Below are positions 6,019 to 12,300 of a stretch of 13,808 nucleotides of DNA, one piece after another. A program made the position numbers and the translations under genes. This stretch comes from an uncultured Collinsella sp. (GTDB lineage: Bacteria > Actinomycetota > Coriobacteriia > Coriobacteriales > Coriobacteriaceae). Each line of letters opens with the position of its first letter. Within the stretch, counting starts at the first letter, position 1. The DNA lies in contig UQZC01000020.1 in the NCBI GenBank assembly GCA_900545505.1, forward strand, positions 1 to 13,808. Reading direction: 5' to 3'. The notes beneath the pieces were generated by a model, which saw nothing but the letters and a program-made list of their open reading frames with translations, ran no database searches and was not told the origin of the DNA.

Positions 6019-6346
6019 CGAAAACCTCTAGATACACGGTGCCGGGCGTATCTATATAGCCGTGACCTGCGGTTTTATTGAGTTTGGATATGAAGGACAG
6101 TGGTTTTGGATACTGAGGTGACGTTTCCCAAGGTAACACTTTGGTGTAGTGGAGTACACCTTCAGGATCGAACTTCGATAACGGCTTATTTGCACCTATA
6201 TATAGGTCTAGATCGGGGCTTCCCAGACAGAAGATTGCTCTTCCCAGCAAAATCGAGCGTGGATATTCTCTCACTTTGCCGTGCCATCAAGTCCAAAGTG
6301 GCAGATTATCCACGTTCATTCTCCAGGCGAGAGAACTGTAAAGCCG
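6019..6346. other. Repeat-bearing spacer between the tRNA promoter and rpiR
   Basis: This 328-bp stretch holds no convincing gene. It contains a hairpin GGTGTA/TACACC (6143-6160), a perfect 14-bp palindrome ACCTATATATAGGT (6194-6207) and a long imperfect inverted repeat (6255-6317) next to rpiR. Short open frames here run across the tRNA promoter and have no ribosome binding site or recognisable sequence. It is a likely left edge of the sugar cassette. Confidence 0.5.
6255..6317. repeat. Imperfect 24-bp inverted repeat with ATCCACGCTCG core
   Basis: Arms 6255-6278 and 6294-6317 match at 20 of 24 positions around a 15-nt centre. The outer part of each arm is a version of ATCCACGCTCG, a motif that also occurs twice at 10359-10420. 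It lies about 30 nt downstream of the rpiR stop, so it could also fold as a terminator in the rpiR mRNA, although no T run follows. Confidence 0.55.
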
Positions 6347-7183
6347 CTACTGCTCGGGCCAGACCAAAGTAGACCCATAGAGCGGCTCCCCCTTGGTGCA
6401 GGGGTAGCGACTCAAGTAACACGACGATAGCAAGTCGAAGAAATAGGTCATGGCGTATTTCGAATAAACGCCGAGTCGGTCAATTCCGTTTCCCGCATTA
6501 CCAAGACGATATACACGGTCAAAAGACCTCGATTTGTCATCGTTGCTAAACGCAGTAATTAGAATCTTCCTGCCCGAACGGCAATCAAGATACTCACGCG
6601 CCTGGGACGCAAATAGCCCGGAGACCGATACGAGAATTATCAATGACTGCGAAGCGTCTCCCATGTTTTTCAATTCCGCGACGTTAGCCCCAGCAACTAT
6701 GCGAACTATCTTGCCCGCATAAAACATTTCCTGCTGAAATCGTACGAGATTGGCGCTCACATTATTGGTGCACCAGATTTCAACGTTTTTATGGCCATCA
6801 ATTTCGTCGGCAAGGTGCTTAATAGCGATATCGGACACGCCGCTTTCAACCTCAGCGAACATCTCGATCATGCGAACGTCGAGCTCTGCCCTGTACTCCT
6901 CGTAGCCAAATTCCTCCTCTCGATGGCTTAAGTCGCTTGGAAAGACTGATTGAGTAAATGATTCTTTCAAATCGCTAAGAGACTGGTAGCCCAATCGATT
7001 GCAGAAACGACGAACAGCGGAACGGGTCACGAATGCATCGCGGGTTATTGCGGCAACATTGATTTCGCTCGAACGCCTAATGTGAGCGATGAGATATCGA
7101 GCGATGGCGGCATCGTTTGACCCAAACTCGCTGTTGATGATGGAGCTAATGCGATTGAGCACATCGAAGTCATTGATATTCAC
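6347..7183 (-). CDS. MurR/RpiR-family transcriptional regulator
   Basis: A 278-residue regulator. Residues 1-76 form the RpiR-type helix-turn-helix (SNDAAIARYLIAH, then ITRDAFVTRSAVRRFCNRLGYQSLSDLKESF) and about 115-255 form a SIS sugar-phosphate-binding domain (VEIWCTNNVSANLVRFQQEM, LIILVSVSGLF). It probably controls the divergent glycosidase/PTS genes in response to a phosphosugar. I chose GTG 7183 because AGAGGG lies 5 nt upstream; the ATG at 7222 has no ribosome binding site and lies upstream of a possible -10 box TATGAT (minus strand, 7211-7216). An ATG start would give 291 residues. Base composition is visibly more A+T-rich than the ribosomal genes. Confidence 0.85.
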   Translation of the reverse strand: MNINDFDVLNRISSIINSEFGSNDAAIARYLIAHIRRSSEINVAAITRDAFVTRSAVRRFCNRLGYQSLSDLKESFTQSVFPSDLSHREEEFGYEEYRAELDVRMIEMFAEVESGVSDIAIKHLADEIDGHKNVEIWCTNNVSANLVRFQQEMFYAGKIVRIVAGANVAELKNMGDASQSLIILVSVSGLFASQAREYLDCRSGRKILITAFSNDDKSRSFDRVYRLGNAGNGIDRLGVYSKYAMTYFFDLLSSCYLSRYPCTKGEPLYGSTLVWPEQ

Positions 7184-7209
7184 GTGATCCCTCTTTCCGC
7201 TCTCCTCGA

Positions 7210-7274
7210 AATCATAGTTCATTTATTGAATCAAACAGCTTTGGTCGTTCTCCTATGATTCAAATCAGTTGACG
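7210..7274. promoter_or_regulatory. Divergent rpiR-glycosidase control region with paired inverted repeats
   Basis: Two nested inverted repeats lie between the divergent genes: AATCATAG (7210-7217) with CTATGATT (7253-7260), and TTGAATCA (7226-7233) with TGATTCAA (7256-7263). The second site is part of a near-palindrome TGATTCAAATCA (7256-7267). Both TATGAT boxes lie in the outer repeat, one per strand, and TTGACG follows at 7269-7274. These are reasonable operator and promoter candidates for the RpiR regulator, but no promoter is clear-cut. Confidence 0.4.
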
Positions 7275-7334
7275 TCATCTTGATCGTAATTCCGCCACAC
7301 GTATCCACCGTGTTGAATGATGGAAAGGGGATTC

Positions 7335-8753
7335 ATGGGCAACGTGAACAACATCCCGTTTCTCTGGGGTTCCGCCACGGCGTCTTATCAGTGCGAGGGT
7401 GCCTGGAACGAAGACGGCAAAGGCCTTGGCGAGTGGGATTTCTTTAACCACACAAGCAATAAGAACATCAACCATGTTGACGGTGATGTATCTTGCGACT
7501 TCTACCATCGCTATGAAGAAGATATCCGCATGATGAAAGAAGGCGGACAAAACACCTATCGCTTCTCTCTTTCATGGAGTCGAATCATCCCCACGGGTAT
7601 CGGCGAAGTGAATGAAAAGGGTATCGATTTTTATAATCGGGTCATTGATTGCTGCCTCGAAAATGGCATAGAGCCCAACGTTACGCTGTTCCATTACGAT
7701 CTGCCATTCACGCTTGCTTGCAAAGGCGGATGGCTGAACAACGATATGGCAGAGTGGTTCTGCAAATACGCCAAGATTTGCTTTGAGCGCTTTGGAGACC
7801 GCGTAAAAATCTGGGCTACCGTTAACGAGCCGCATTTCTACAGCTACTGCGTAAACATGTTGGGCAACTATCCCCCCAATCGATCGCTCGACGTTCAGTC
7901 GTACATGCAGTTTCAGTACAACCTGATGCGCGCAAGCGCACTCGCAGTCCGAGCATATCGTCAAATGGGCTACGACGGCATCATCGGCGCCGTCCACGAT
8001 GGCGGCGTTGTCGAACTCGACCCGGCAACCGAGCACCCCGATGACGTATTTCGATACGCAGACTTTTTCGCCAATCGCATGATTCTGGCACCAGCACTTC
8101 AGGGTCAACTGCCGCCAGAAATGGACGAAATCCTTGAAAAACTTGGCGTCTCGCTCTATCGATCCCCAAATGACGTAGAAGAATTCAGAGACGGTAAAGT
8201 CGATTTTATTGGACTCAACGTGTATTGCCGAGAGTATGTAACCGACTGGCACGGTGGAGAGCTTGCCGTTTCGGCGAACAATAAGGGCGGTTCGAGCAAA
8301 AAGGTCGAAGGAAAATGCATTGCGCCCTTGTTTGAAAGCGCCCGCGACAGCAATGTTCCCCGCAATAAATGGGGCCGCGAAATACTCCCAAGTTGCATGT
8401 ATTCAACCATCATGGATGTCCACGAGCGCTATGACGCGCCCCGCATCTTTATTACGGAAAACGGACATGGCGCCTATGAGCAACCAGACGCAGACGGAAT
8501 GATCCACGATGATGACCGCATCGAGCTTCTGGGCCAGTTCATCGAGCACATGATGAGGGCTAAGCGCGACGGCGCGCGCGTTGAGGGCTACTACCTCTGG
8601 TCGACGATGGATCTGTATAGCTGGATCAACGGCTACGAAAAACGATACGGACTTGTCCATATCGACTTCGAGAACAATCTGGAGCGCACCCCCAAAAAGA
8701 GCTGGTATTGGTACCGAGACCTTATCTCGAAGTATCAGGAGCAGGAAGGTTAG
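7335..8753 (+). CDS. GH1 6-phospho-beta-glycosidase
   Basis: A 472-residue family-1 glycoside hydrolase of full length, starting MGNVNNIPFLWGSATASYQC. The acid/base Glu is E165 in TVNEP and the nucleophile is E375 in ITENG. S429, K436 and Y438 in SWINGYEKRYG match the 6-phosphate-binding Ser/Lys/Tyr of LacG-type enzymes, so the substrate is a 6-phospho-glycoside. This fits the PTS gene 9 nt downstream. W430 after the Ser resembles 6-phospho-beta-galactosidases, so gluco versus galacto specificity is open. The ATG at 7335 lies 4-5 nt after AAAGGGG; an ATG six codons upstream is less well placed. The enzyme is cytoplasmic, with no signal peptide. Confidence 0.93.
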   Translation: MGNVNNIPFLWGSATASYQCEGAWNEDGKGLGEWDFFNHTSNKNINHVDGDVSCDFYHRYEEDIRMMKEGGQNTYRFSLSWSRIIPTGIGEVNEKGIDFYNRVIDCCLENGIEPNVTLFHYDLPFTLACKGGWLNNDMAEWFCKYAKICFERFGDRVKIWATVNEPHFYSYCVNMLGNYPPNRSLDVQSYMQFQYNLMRASALAVRAYRQMGYDGIIGAVHDGGVVELDPATEHPDDVFRYADFFANRMILAPALQGQLPPEMDEILEKLGVSLYRSPNDVEEFRDGKVDFIGLNVYCREYVTDWHGGELAVSANNKGGSSKKVEGKCIAPLFESARDSNVPRNKWGREILPSCMYSTIMDVHERYDAPRIFITENGHGAYEQPDADGMIHDDDRIELLGQFIEHMMRAKRDGARVEGYYLWSTMDLYSWINGYEKRYGLVHIDFENNLERTPKKSWYWYRDLISKYQEQEG

Positions 8754-8762
8754 GAGAAAGAG

Positions 8763-10163
8763 ATGAAGTATCAGGCAATGTCCGAAACAGTCCTAAAGGC
8801 TGTTGGCGGCAAAGAGAACATTACATCGGTAACTCATTGTGCGACGCGCCTTCGCATCGACGCACGAGACACCTCGATCATCGATCTCCAGCTCGCCAAA
8901 TCGGCCGACCAGGCGCTCGGGGCAGTAGTCAGCGGTGGCCAGCTTCAGGTGATCATCGGCCCCAACGTCACCGAGGCTTACAACGACTTCCTCGACTTCG
9001 CGGGAATCGAAGTCGGCGGTGGCACGGTTGCCGACGATGCCCAAACCGCCAAAGACCTTGCAGAAGGCATTAAAAGCGGTAACACCGCCATGGGCTTGAT
9101 TGAGAAATTCGGGAACGTCTCTGCACAGGTATTCATGCCCATCGTCCCGGCGCTCATCGTTGGCGGACTCATTCTTTCGATCAAGAATCTCCTGGTCAAT
9201 TATTGTGGATTGAACACCGATAGCGGAACCGCCCAGGTTCTGCTGGCGATCTTCAGCGCCTCATTTAGCTTCCTGCCCGTTTACCTCGGCTATCAGCTCG
9301 CCGCCGTCATGAAGATGCAGCCTATCATGGGCGCACTGCTGGGCGCAATCATGATTAGCTCGTCTATTAGCGGTGCTGAGGGTCTCGACTTTCTTGGCAT
9401 CCCCATCCCGACGAATGACTACTCGAGCACGGTGGTGCCAATCGTACTGGGCGTTGTGTTCATGTACTTTGTTGATCGCGGTCTTCAGAAAATCATCCCC
9501 GACATTACCAAACTGTTCTTGAAGCCGCTGCTCACCATGTTCATCGTCGTGCCTGTTGAGCTGATTATCCTCGGCCCCGCCGGCAGCATGATGGGCTACG
9601 CGCTGAGTGATGCCGCCACGTGGCTCATGGATAACGTGGCATTTATCGCTACTCCAGTCCTTGCAGCCCTTAACCCCTATTTTGTCATGCTCGGTCTTGA
9701 TAAGGCCTACATCGCGATCGAAGTTACGAGCTTGGCGCAGCTCGGCTGGGCGCCCATCATCTTTGGCTTCATCTCAAACCTCTGCATTGGCGGCACGAGT
9801 CTCGCCTTGGCAACTGCAATGAAAAGCAACAAGGAGAAGAGAGGTATGGTCACCACGGTTGCCGTCACCGCACTCTGTGGCGTAACTGAGCCCGCATTTT
9901 ACGGCTGCCTCATCGAGCGTCCCCGCCTGCTTGTCGGCACGGCAATCGGCGCCCTCTGCGCGGGACTCCCTGCAGGTATCTTCGTCCTGAAGGAGTATGT
10001 TGCGGGAGCATGCCCCGGTCTTCTTTCTGCGCTGATCTTTATCGCTCCCGATGAATCCATGGGCAACTTCGTACTGGCATGCGTTGTCGCCGTCATCGCC
10101 ATCGTCGTCTCGTTCATCGCTGCACGCGTGATCATCAAGAAGAATCCCAACTATATTGAGTAG
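8763..10163 (+). CDS. PTS beta-glucoside-type transporter subunit IIBC
   Basis: A 466-residue membrane protein. The N-terminal IIB domain (1-90) carries the phosphorylation site C26 in VTHCATRLRI. The IIC domain (about 110-455) has many membrane helices and the substrate-site signature GVTEP (373-377). It imports a beta-glucoside-like sugar and phosphorylates it with phosphate from a IIA protein. The C-terminal IIA domain of BglF-type proteins is absent, and no IIA gene is in the window, so IIA must come from elsewhere. The ATG lies 6 nt after AGGAG, which overlaps the glycosidase stop codon, so the genes form one operon. A terminator follows at 10265. Confidence 0.93.
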   Translation: MKYQAMSETVLKAVGGKENITSVTHCATRLRIDARDTSIIDLQLAKSADQALGAVVSGGQLQVIIGPNVTEAYNDFLDFAGIEVGGGTVADDAQTAKDLAEGIKSGNTAMGLIEKFGNVSAQVFMPIVPALIVGGLILSIKNLLVNYCGLNTDSGTAQVLLAIFSASFSFLPVYLGYQLAAVMKMQPIMGALLGAIMISSSISGAEGLDFLGIPIPTNDYSSTVVPIVLGVVFMYFVDRGLQKIIPDITKLFLKPLLTMFIVVPVELIILGPAGSMMGYALSDAATWLMDNVAFIATPVLAALNPYFVMLGLDKAYIAIEVTSLAQLGWAPIIFGFISNLCIGGTSLALATAMKSNKEKRGMVTTVAVTALCGVTEPAFYGCLIERPRLLVGTAIGALCAGLPAGIFVLKEYVAGACPGLLSALIFIAPDESMGNFVLACVVAVIAIVVSFIAARVIIKKNPNYIE

Positions 10164-10264
10164 ATGCCCGCTGCTTGCATTGGGGACATCCTCGGCAGAC
10201 CATTAGCAAGAACCCAAGAAGTCCCTTAGGAGCTCGATTAATCCATTCGGATTCCTCAGGCACA

Positions 10265-10299
10265 AACGACCCCGATTCCACAATGAAATCGGGGTCGTT
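10265..10299 (+). terminator. Terminator of the glycosidase-PTS operon
   Basis: A perfect 13-bp stem AACGACCCCGATT/AATCGGGGTCGTT with a 9-nt loop, followed by GTTTCT. It lies about 100 nt after the PTS stop codon. Confidence 0.8.
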
Positions 10300-10355
10300 G
10301 TTTCTAAAGCCTTCGATAGACAATCGGTGTTTACCTTAGCTCCCTATCCAAGTTA

Positions 10356-10420
10356 ATTATCCACGCTCGTTCTCCGGTCGGAAGATTTTCTTCGCTCGCG
10401 TGTCCAGAAATCCACGCTCG
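10356..10420 (+). repeat. Two direct copies of an ATCCACGCTCG element
   Basis: ATCCACGCTCG occurs at 10359-10369 and 10410-10420. The first copy and its flanks (10356-10385) match 6305-6334, on the other side of the sugar cassette, at 24 of 30 positions in the same orientation. Confidence 0.6.
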
Positions 10421-10455
10421 AGCAGAACATCCAGGTCCACACCCGCCCTTGTCTC

Positions 10456-10582
10456 GATCTGTAACAGCAAGAGGCCTATTCCGCTTCTACATGTTACAGA
10501 TCAAGATATTCCTAAAACACCCTAAGTTTCATCTCAATCTGTAACAGTTAGATGCCAAATTTCGGTCTTGGTGTTACAGATT
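10456..10582. repeat. Tandem pair of long-spaced inverted repeats (ATCTGTAACA...TGTTACAGAT)
   Basis: Copy 1: ATCTGTAACA at 10457-10466 and TGTTACAGAT at 10492-10501. Copy 2: the same 10-mers at 10537-10546 and 10572-10581. Both spacers are exactly 25 nt and the copies are offset by 80 bp. Each copy is preceded by TCTC and a purine, and the spacers share part of their sequence, so the copies look homologous. They could be paired operator sites, RNA hairpins or a dispersed palindromic repeat. Confidence 0.8.
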
Positions 10583-10656
10583 TAGACAAACTGGAGGACG
10601 AGACAAACCAAAAACGGGATGGGCGCTAACCTGATGGCGCGCCACCTAAATAGAAA

Positions 10657-10687
10657 CGGGCCCTGTCCCAATTGGAGACAGAGCCCG
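10657..10687 (-). terminator. Terminator of tRNA-Thr(UGU)
   Basis: A stem CGGGC/GCCCG plus CTGTC/GACAG, with one internal mismatch and loop CCAATTGGA, begins 9 nt after the tRNA CCA end on the minus strand and is followed by TTTCTATTTAGG. Confidence 0.75.
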
Positions 10688-10696
10688 AAACTCTCA

Positions 10697-10771
10697 TGGA
10701 GCCAGTGACAGGAATCGAACCTGCAACCCACTGATTACAAATCAGTTGCGCTACCGTTGCGCCACACTGGC
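10697..10771 (-). tRNA. tRNA-Thr (anticodon TGT)
   Basis: A 75-nt cloverleaf with a perfect acceptor GCCAGTG/CACTGGC, anticodon stem ACTGA/TCAGT, loop TTTGTAA (anticodon TGT), T-loop TTCGATT, discriminator T and an encoded CCA. In E. coli the Thr(UGU) tRNA is the first gene of the tRNA-tufB operon, directly before tRNA-Tyr. Here the sugar cassette lies between them. Confidence 0.97.
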
Positions 10772-10801
10772 ACACTTGGCGCTTTCGCGCGAAGCCAATT
10801 A

Positions 10802-10830
10802 AGAATAAAGGAATTGCGGACGAGGCGCAA
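10802..10830 (-). promoter_or_regulatory. Possible promoter of tRNA-Thr(UGU)
   Basis: On the minus strand TTGCGC (10825-10830) is separated by 17 nt from TATTCT (10802-10807), which ends about 30 nt before the tRNA. Both boxes are imperfect. Confidence 0.4.
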
Positions 10831-10853
10831 CAGACCCTTCGACCGACCACATC

Positions 10854-10914
10854 TTAAAACCATTCGCCAGAACGAATAGTTTTAATTACAATTGGCTATA
10901 TAAAACTATTCGTT
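10854..10914 (+). promoter_or_regulatory. Three-site operator array and promoter of the HTH-HipA gene
   Basis: Three copies of one half-site alternate in orientation: TTAAAACCATTCG (10854-10866), its reverse complement with one change (10873-10885), and TAAAACTATTCGTT (10901-10914). Sites 2 and 3 form a perfect 14-bp inverted repeat (10871-10884 with 10901-10914) around a 16-nt centre. Sites 1 and 2 form a 13-bp repeat with one mismatch and a 6-nt centre. A -10-like TATATA (10897-10902) lies between sites 2 and 3, so site 3 would cover the RNA start. No good -35 box is visible. The layout suggests autorepression by the fused helix-turn-helix. Confidence 0.65.
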
Positions 10915-10932
10915 TTGACGAAGGGTTTCGCG

Positions 10933-12273
10933 ATGCTTACTACCAAGGAAGCCGCCGAGCTGCTCGGCATCACTCCGCGCAGGGTGCAGGAGCTCATAAA
11001 AAACGGAGCACTTGAGGCCCGCAAGGCTTCTGGTGTATGGCTCATCGACAAAGACAGCGTCGACACGCGACTCCGCTCCGTGACCAAAACGGGGGGACGT
11101 CCCCGCCGCGGCCACGGTAAGAGCGAGATCGCGTTCACCCTCATGAATCGCACGCACGAGGTCGCTCAGCTGGTCTACAGCACATCGCGAAAAGACTTTA
11201 CCCACATCGGTGCCGACATCGATTACGCCCACGCCCCTATTGGAGTATTTGGCCCTAATAGCCCCATATCGCTCGACTCCTTCCGCATCTGGTGGCGCGG
11301 CCGCGGTATCCCGCTCGCACGCATTGGGCTTGCCTCCCTGCTTGCAGAAGCCGCAGTCGATGTTCCCGATGAACTCGTCCAGCGAAATCTCGGCCTCTCC
11401 CTATCCGACCAGTATTGGATTAGACCCCAGGGTTCCGGTCTCACCTGGGAGGATATCAACTTCTTCAATAACGCCTTTGATGACGTCTCGCTGTCCATTG
11501 CACCCTTTGCCCCAGAGGGAAAAGCGGCTGCCGCAAAGCCCGATAACACCTCGGACGGCAATCTTCAAAAGTACTGGACGTGCGAGGGCGAGCGTCGAAT
11601 TCTGCATAAGGCAGGAGCGCACCTGAACCAGGAACCTTATAACGAGCTGGTGGCGACTGCACTTCACCGTCGCATCCTAAACGCCTGCGATTATGTGCCT
11701 TACTCGCTCGAGGGCACGGGCACTTCCGCCCTGAGCATATGCGATGTCTTCTTAACTGATGAAGAAGAGTATGTCCCTGCGTTCTATGTAAACCAGTACG
11801 CGAACGCAGATGAACGGCTAACCGACTACGAGCGATATGTAGCAAACTGCGAGGAGCTCGGGGTGACAGGCGTCAAGGATGCCCTTGACCGCATGATCGT
11901 ATGCGACGACATCATCGCCAACTATGACCGCCATTGGCGTAACTTTGGCCTTGTGCGAAACGTCAACACGCAAGCCTGCAGACCTGCCCCCATCTTCGAT
12001 TCGGGCTCATCACTCTGGTGCAACATATCGCTAGAGGAGCTTAGGGCGGGAGAGCACAGTTTTACCAGCGCACAATTTCATTCAAGTCCCGCCAAACAAA
12101 TGTTGCTCGTCGAGGACATGGGCTGGTTTGACGGCGACAAACTCGAGGGCTTTGTCGACGAGGCGATCGAGATTCTGTCTAAAAACGATGCCCTAGCAGC
12201 GAGACTGCCTTATCTAAAAGAGGCGCTAACGTGGCGCCTCGAAAGAATGATCGACATCGCTGAATGGAGTTAG
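10933..12273 (+). CDS. Helix-turn-helix/HipA-like kinase fusion protein
   Basis: A 446-residue protein. Residues 1-50 are an excisionase/MerR-type DNA-binding domain (LTTKEAAELLGITPRRVQEL, ending in GVWLIDKDSVD). A basic linker (RPRRGHGK) and a middle region with GLSLSDQYWI (154-163) follow. The C-terminal half has HipA-like kinase features: K226 in ILHKAG, E238, N330-Y-D332-R-H-W-R-N337 (catalytic loop) and D356 in PIFDSGSS (metal site). HipA toxins phosphorylate proteins such as glutamyl-tRNA synthetase; the target here is unknown. No separate hipB-like gene is adjacent, so the N-terminal domain may act as the repressor. The ATG at 10933 has AAGGG 7 nt upstream; a TTG six codons earlier is less likely. 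The kinase residues look intact. Confidence 0.8.
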   Translation: MLTTKEAAELLGITPRRVQELIKNGALEARKASGVWLIDKDSVDTRLRSVTKTGGRPRRGHGKSEIAFTLMNRTHEVAQLVYSTSRKDFTHIGADIDYAHAPIGVFGPNSPISLDSFRIWWRGRGIPLARIGLASLLAEAAVDVPDELVQRNLGLSLSDQYWIRPQGSGLTWEDINFFNNAFDDVSLSIAPFAPEGKAAAAKPDNTSDGNLQKYWTCEGERRILHKAGAHLNQEPYNELVATALHRRILNACDYVPYSLEGTGTSALSICDVFLTDEEEYVPAFYVNQYANADERLTDYERYVANCEELGVTGVKDALDRMIVCDDIIANYDRHWRNFGLVRNVNTQACRPAPIFDSGSSLWCNISLEELRAGEHSFTSAQFHSSPAKQMLLVEDMGWFDGDKLEGFVDEAIEILSKNDALAARLPYLKEALTWRLERMIDIAEWS

Positions 12274-12299
12274 CAAGGCAGCATTGCCCCGCCAACTCC
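12266..12299. terminator. Hairpin between the convergent HipA-like and rae1 genes
   Basis: GGAGTT/AACTCC forms the outer stem, with inner pairs GC/GC and GGCA/TGCC around loop GCAT. It spans the end of the HipA-like gene and abuts the rae1 stop, so it may end transcription from both sides. No T run is present. Confidence 0.4.
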
Positions 12300-12300
12300 C

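Larger units (their letters stand above)
10300..10656. other. Repeat-rich, gene-free spacer
   Basis: This 357-bp stretch between the PTS terminator and the tRNA-Thr terminator has no convincing gene. It contains two direct copies of ATCCACGCTCG (10359-10369, 10410-10420) and two tandem copies of a TGTTACAGAT-type inverted repeat (10456-10582). It is a likely right edge of the sugar cassette. Confidence 0.55.

Noticed and set aside
5933..6274. 113-codon minus-strand open frame upstream of tRNA-Tyr
   Set aside because: It runs through the clear tRNA promoter and has no ribosome binding site or recognisable domain.
6100..6372. 90-codon plus-strand open frame in the left spacer
   Set aside because: It overlaps palindromes and the end of rpiR and lacks any coding signal.
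6307..10366. TTATCCACG at 6307-6315 and 10358-10366 as DnaA boxes or an origin
   Set aside because: Each differs by one base from TTATCCACA, but there is no cluster, no A+T-rich unwinding region and no dnaA or dnaN nearby. The similarity extends well beyond the 9-mer, so a repeat is the better explanation.
10456..10582. TGTTACAGAT repeats as a CRISPR array
   Set aside because: The units are inverted pairs with short arms and related spacers, there are only two, and no cas genes are present.
10697..10771. tRNA-Thr(UGU) as an integrase attachment site for the cassette or the HipA-like gene
   Set aside because: No integrase gene and no second copy of the tRNA 3' end were found in the window.
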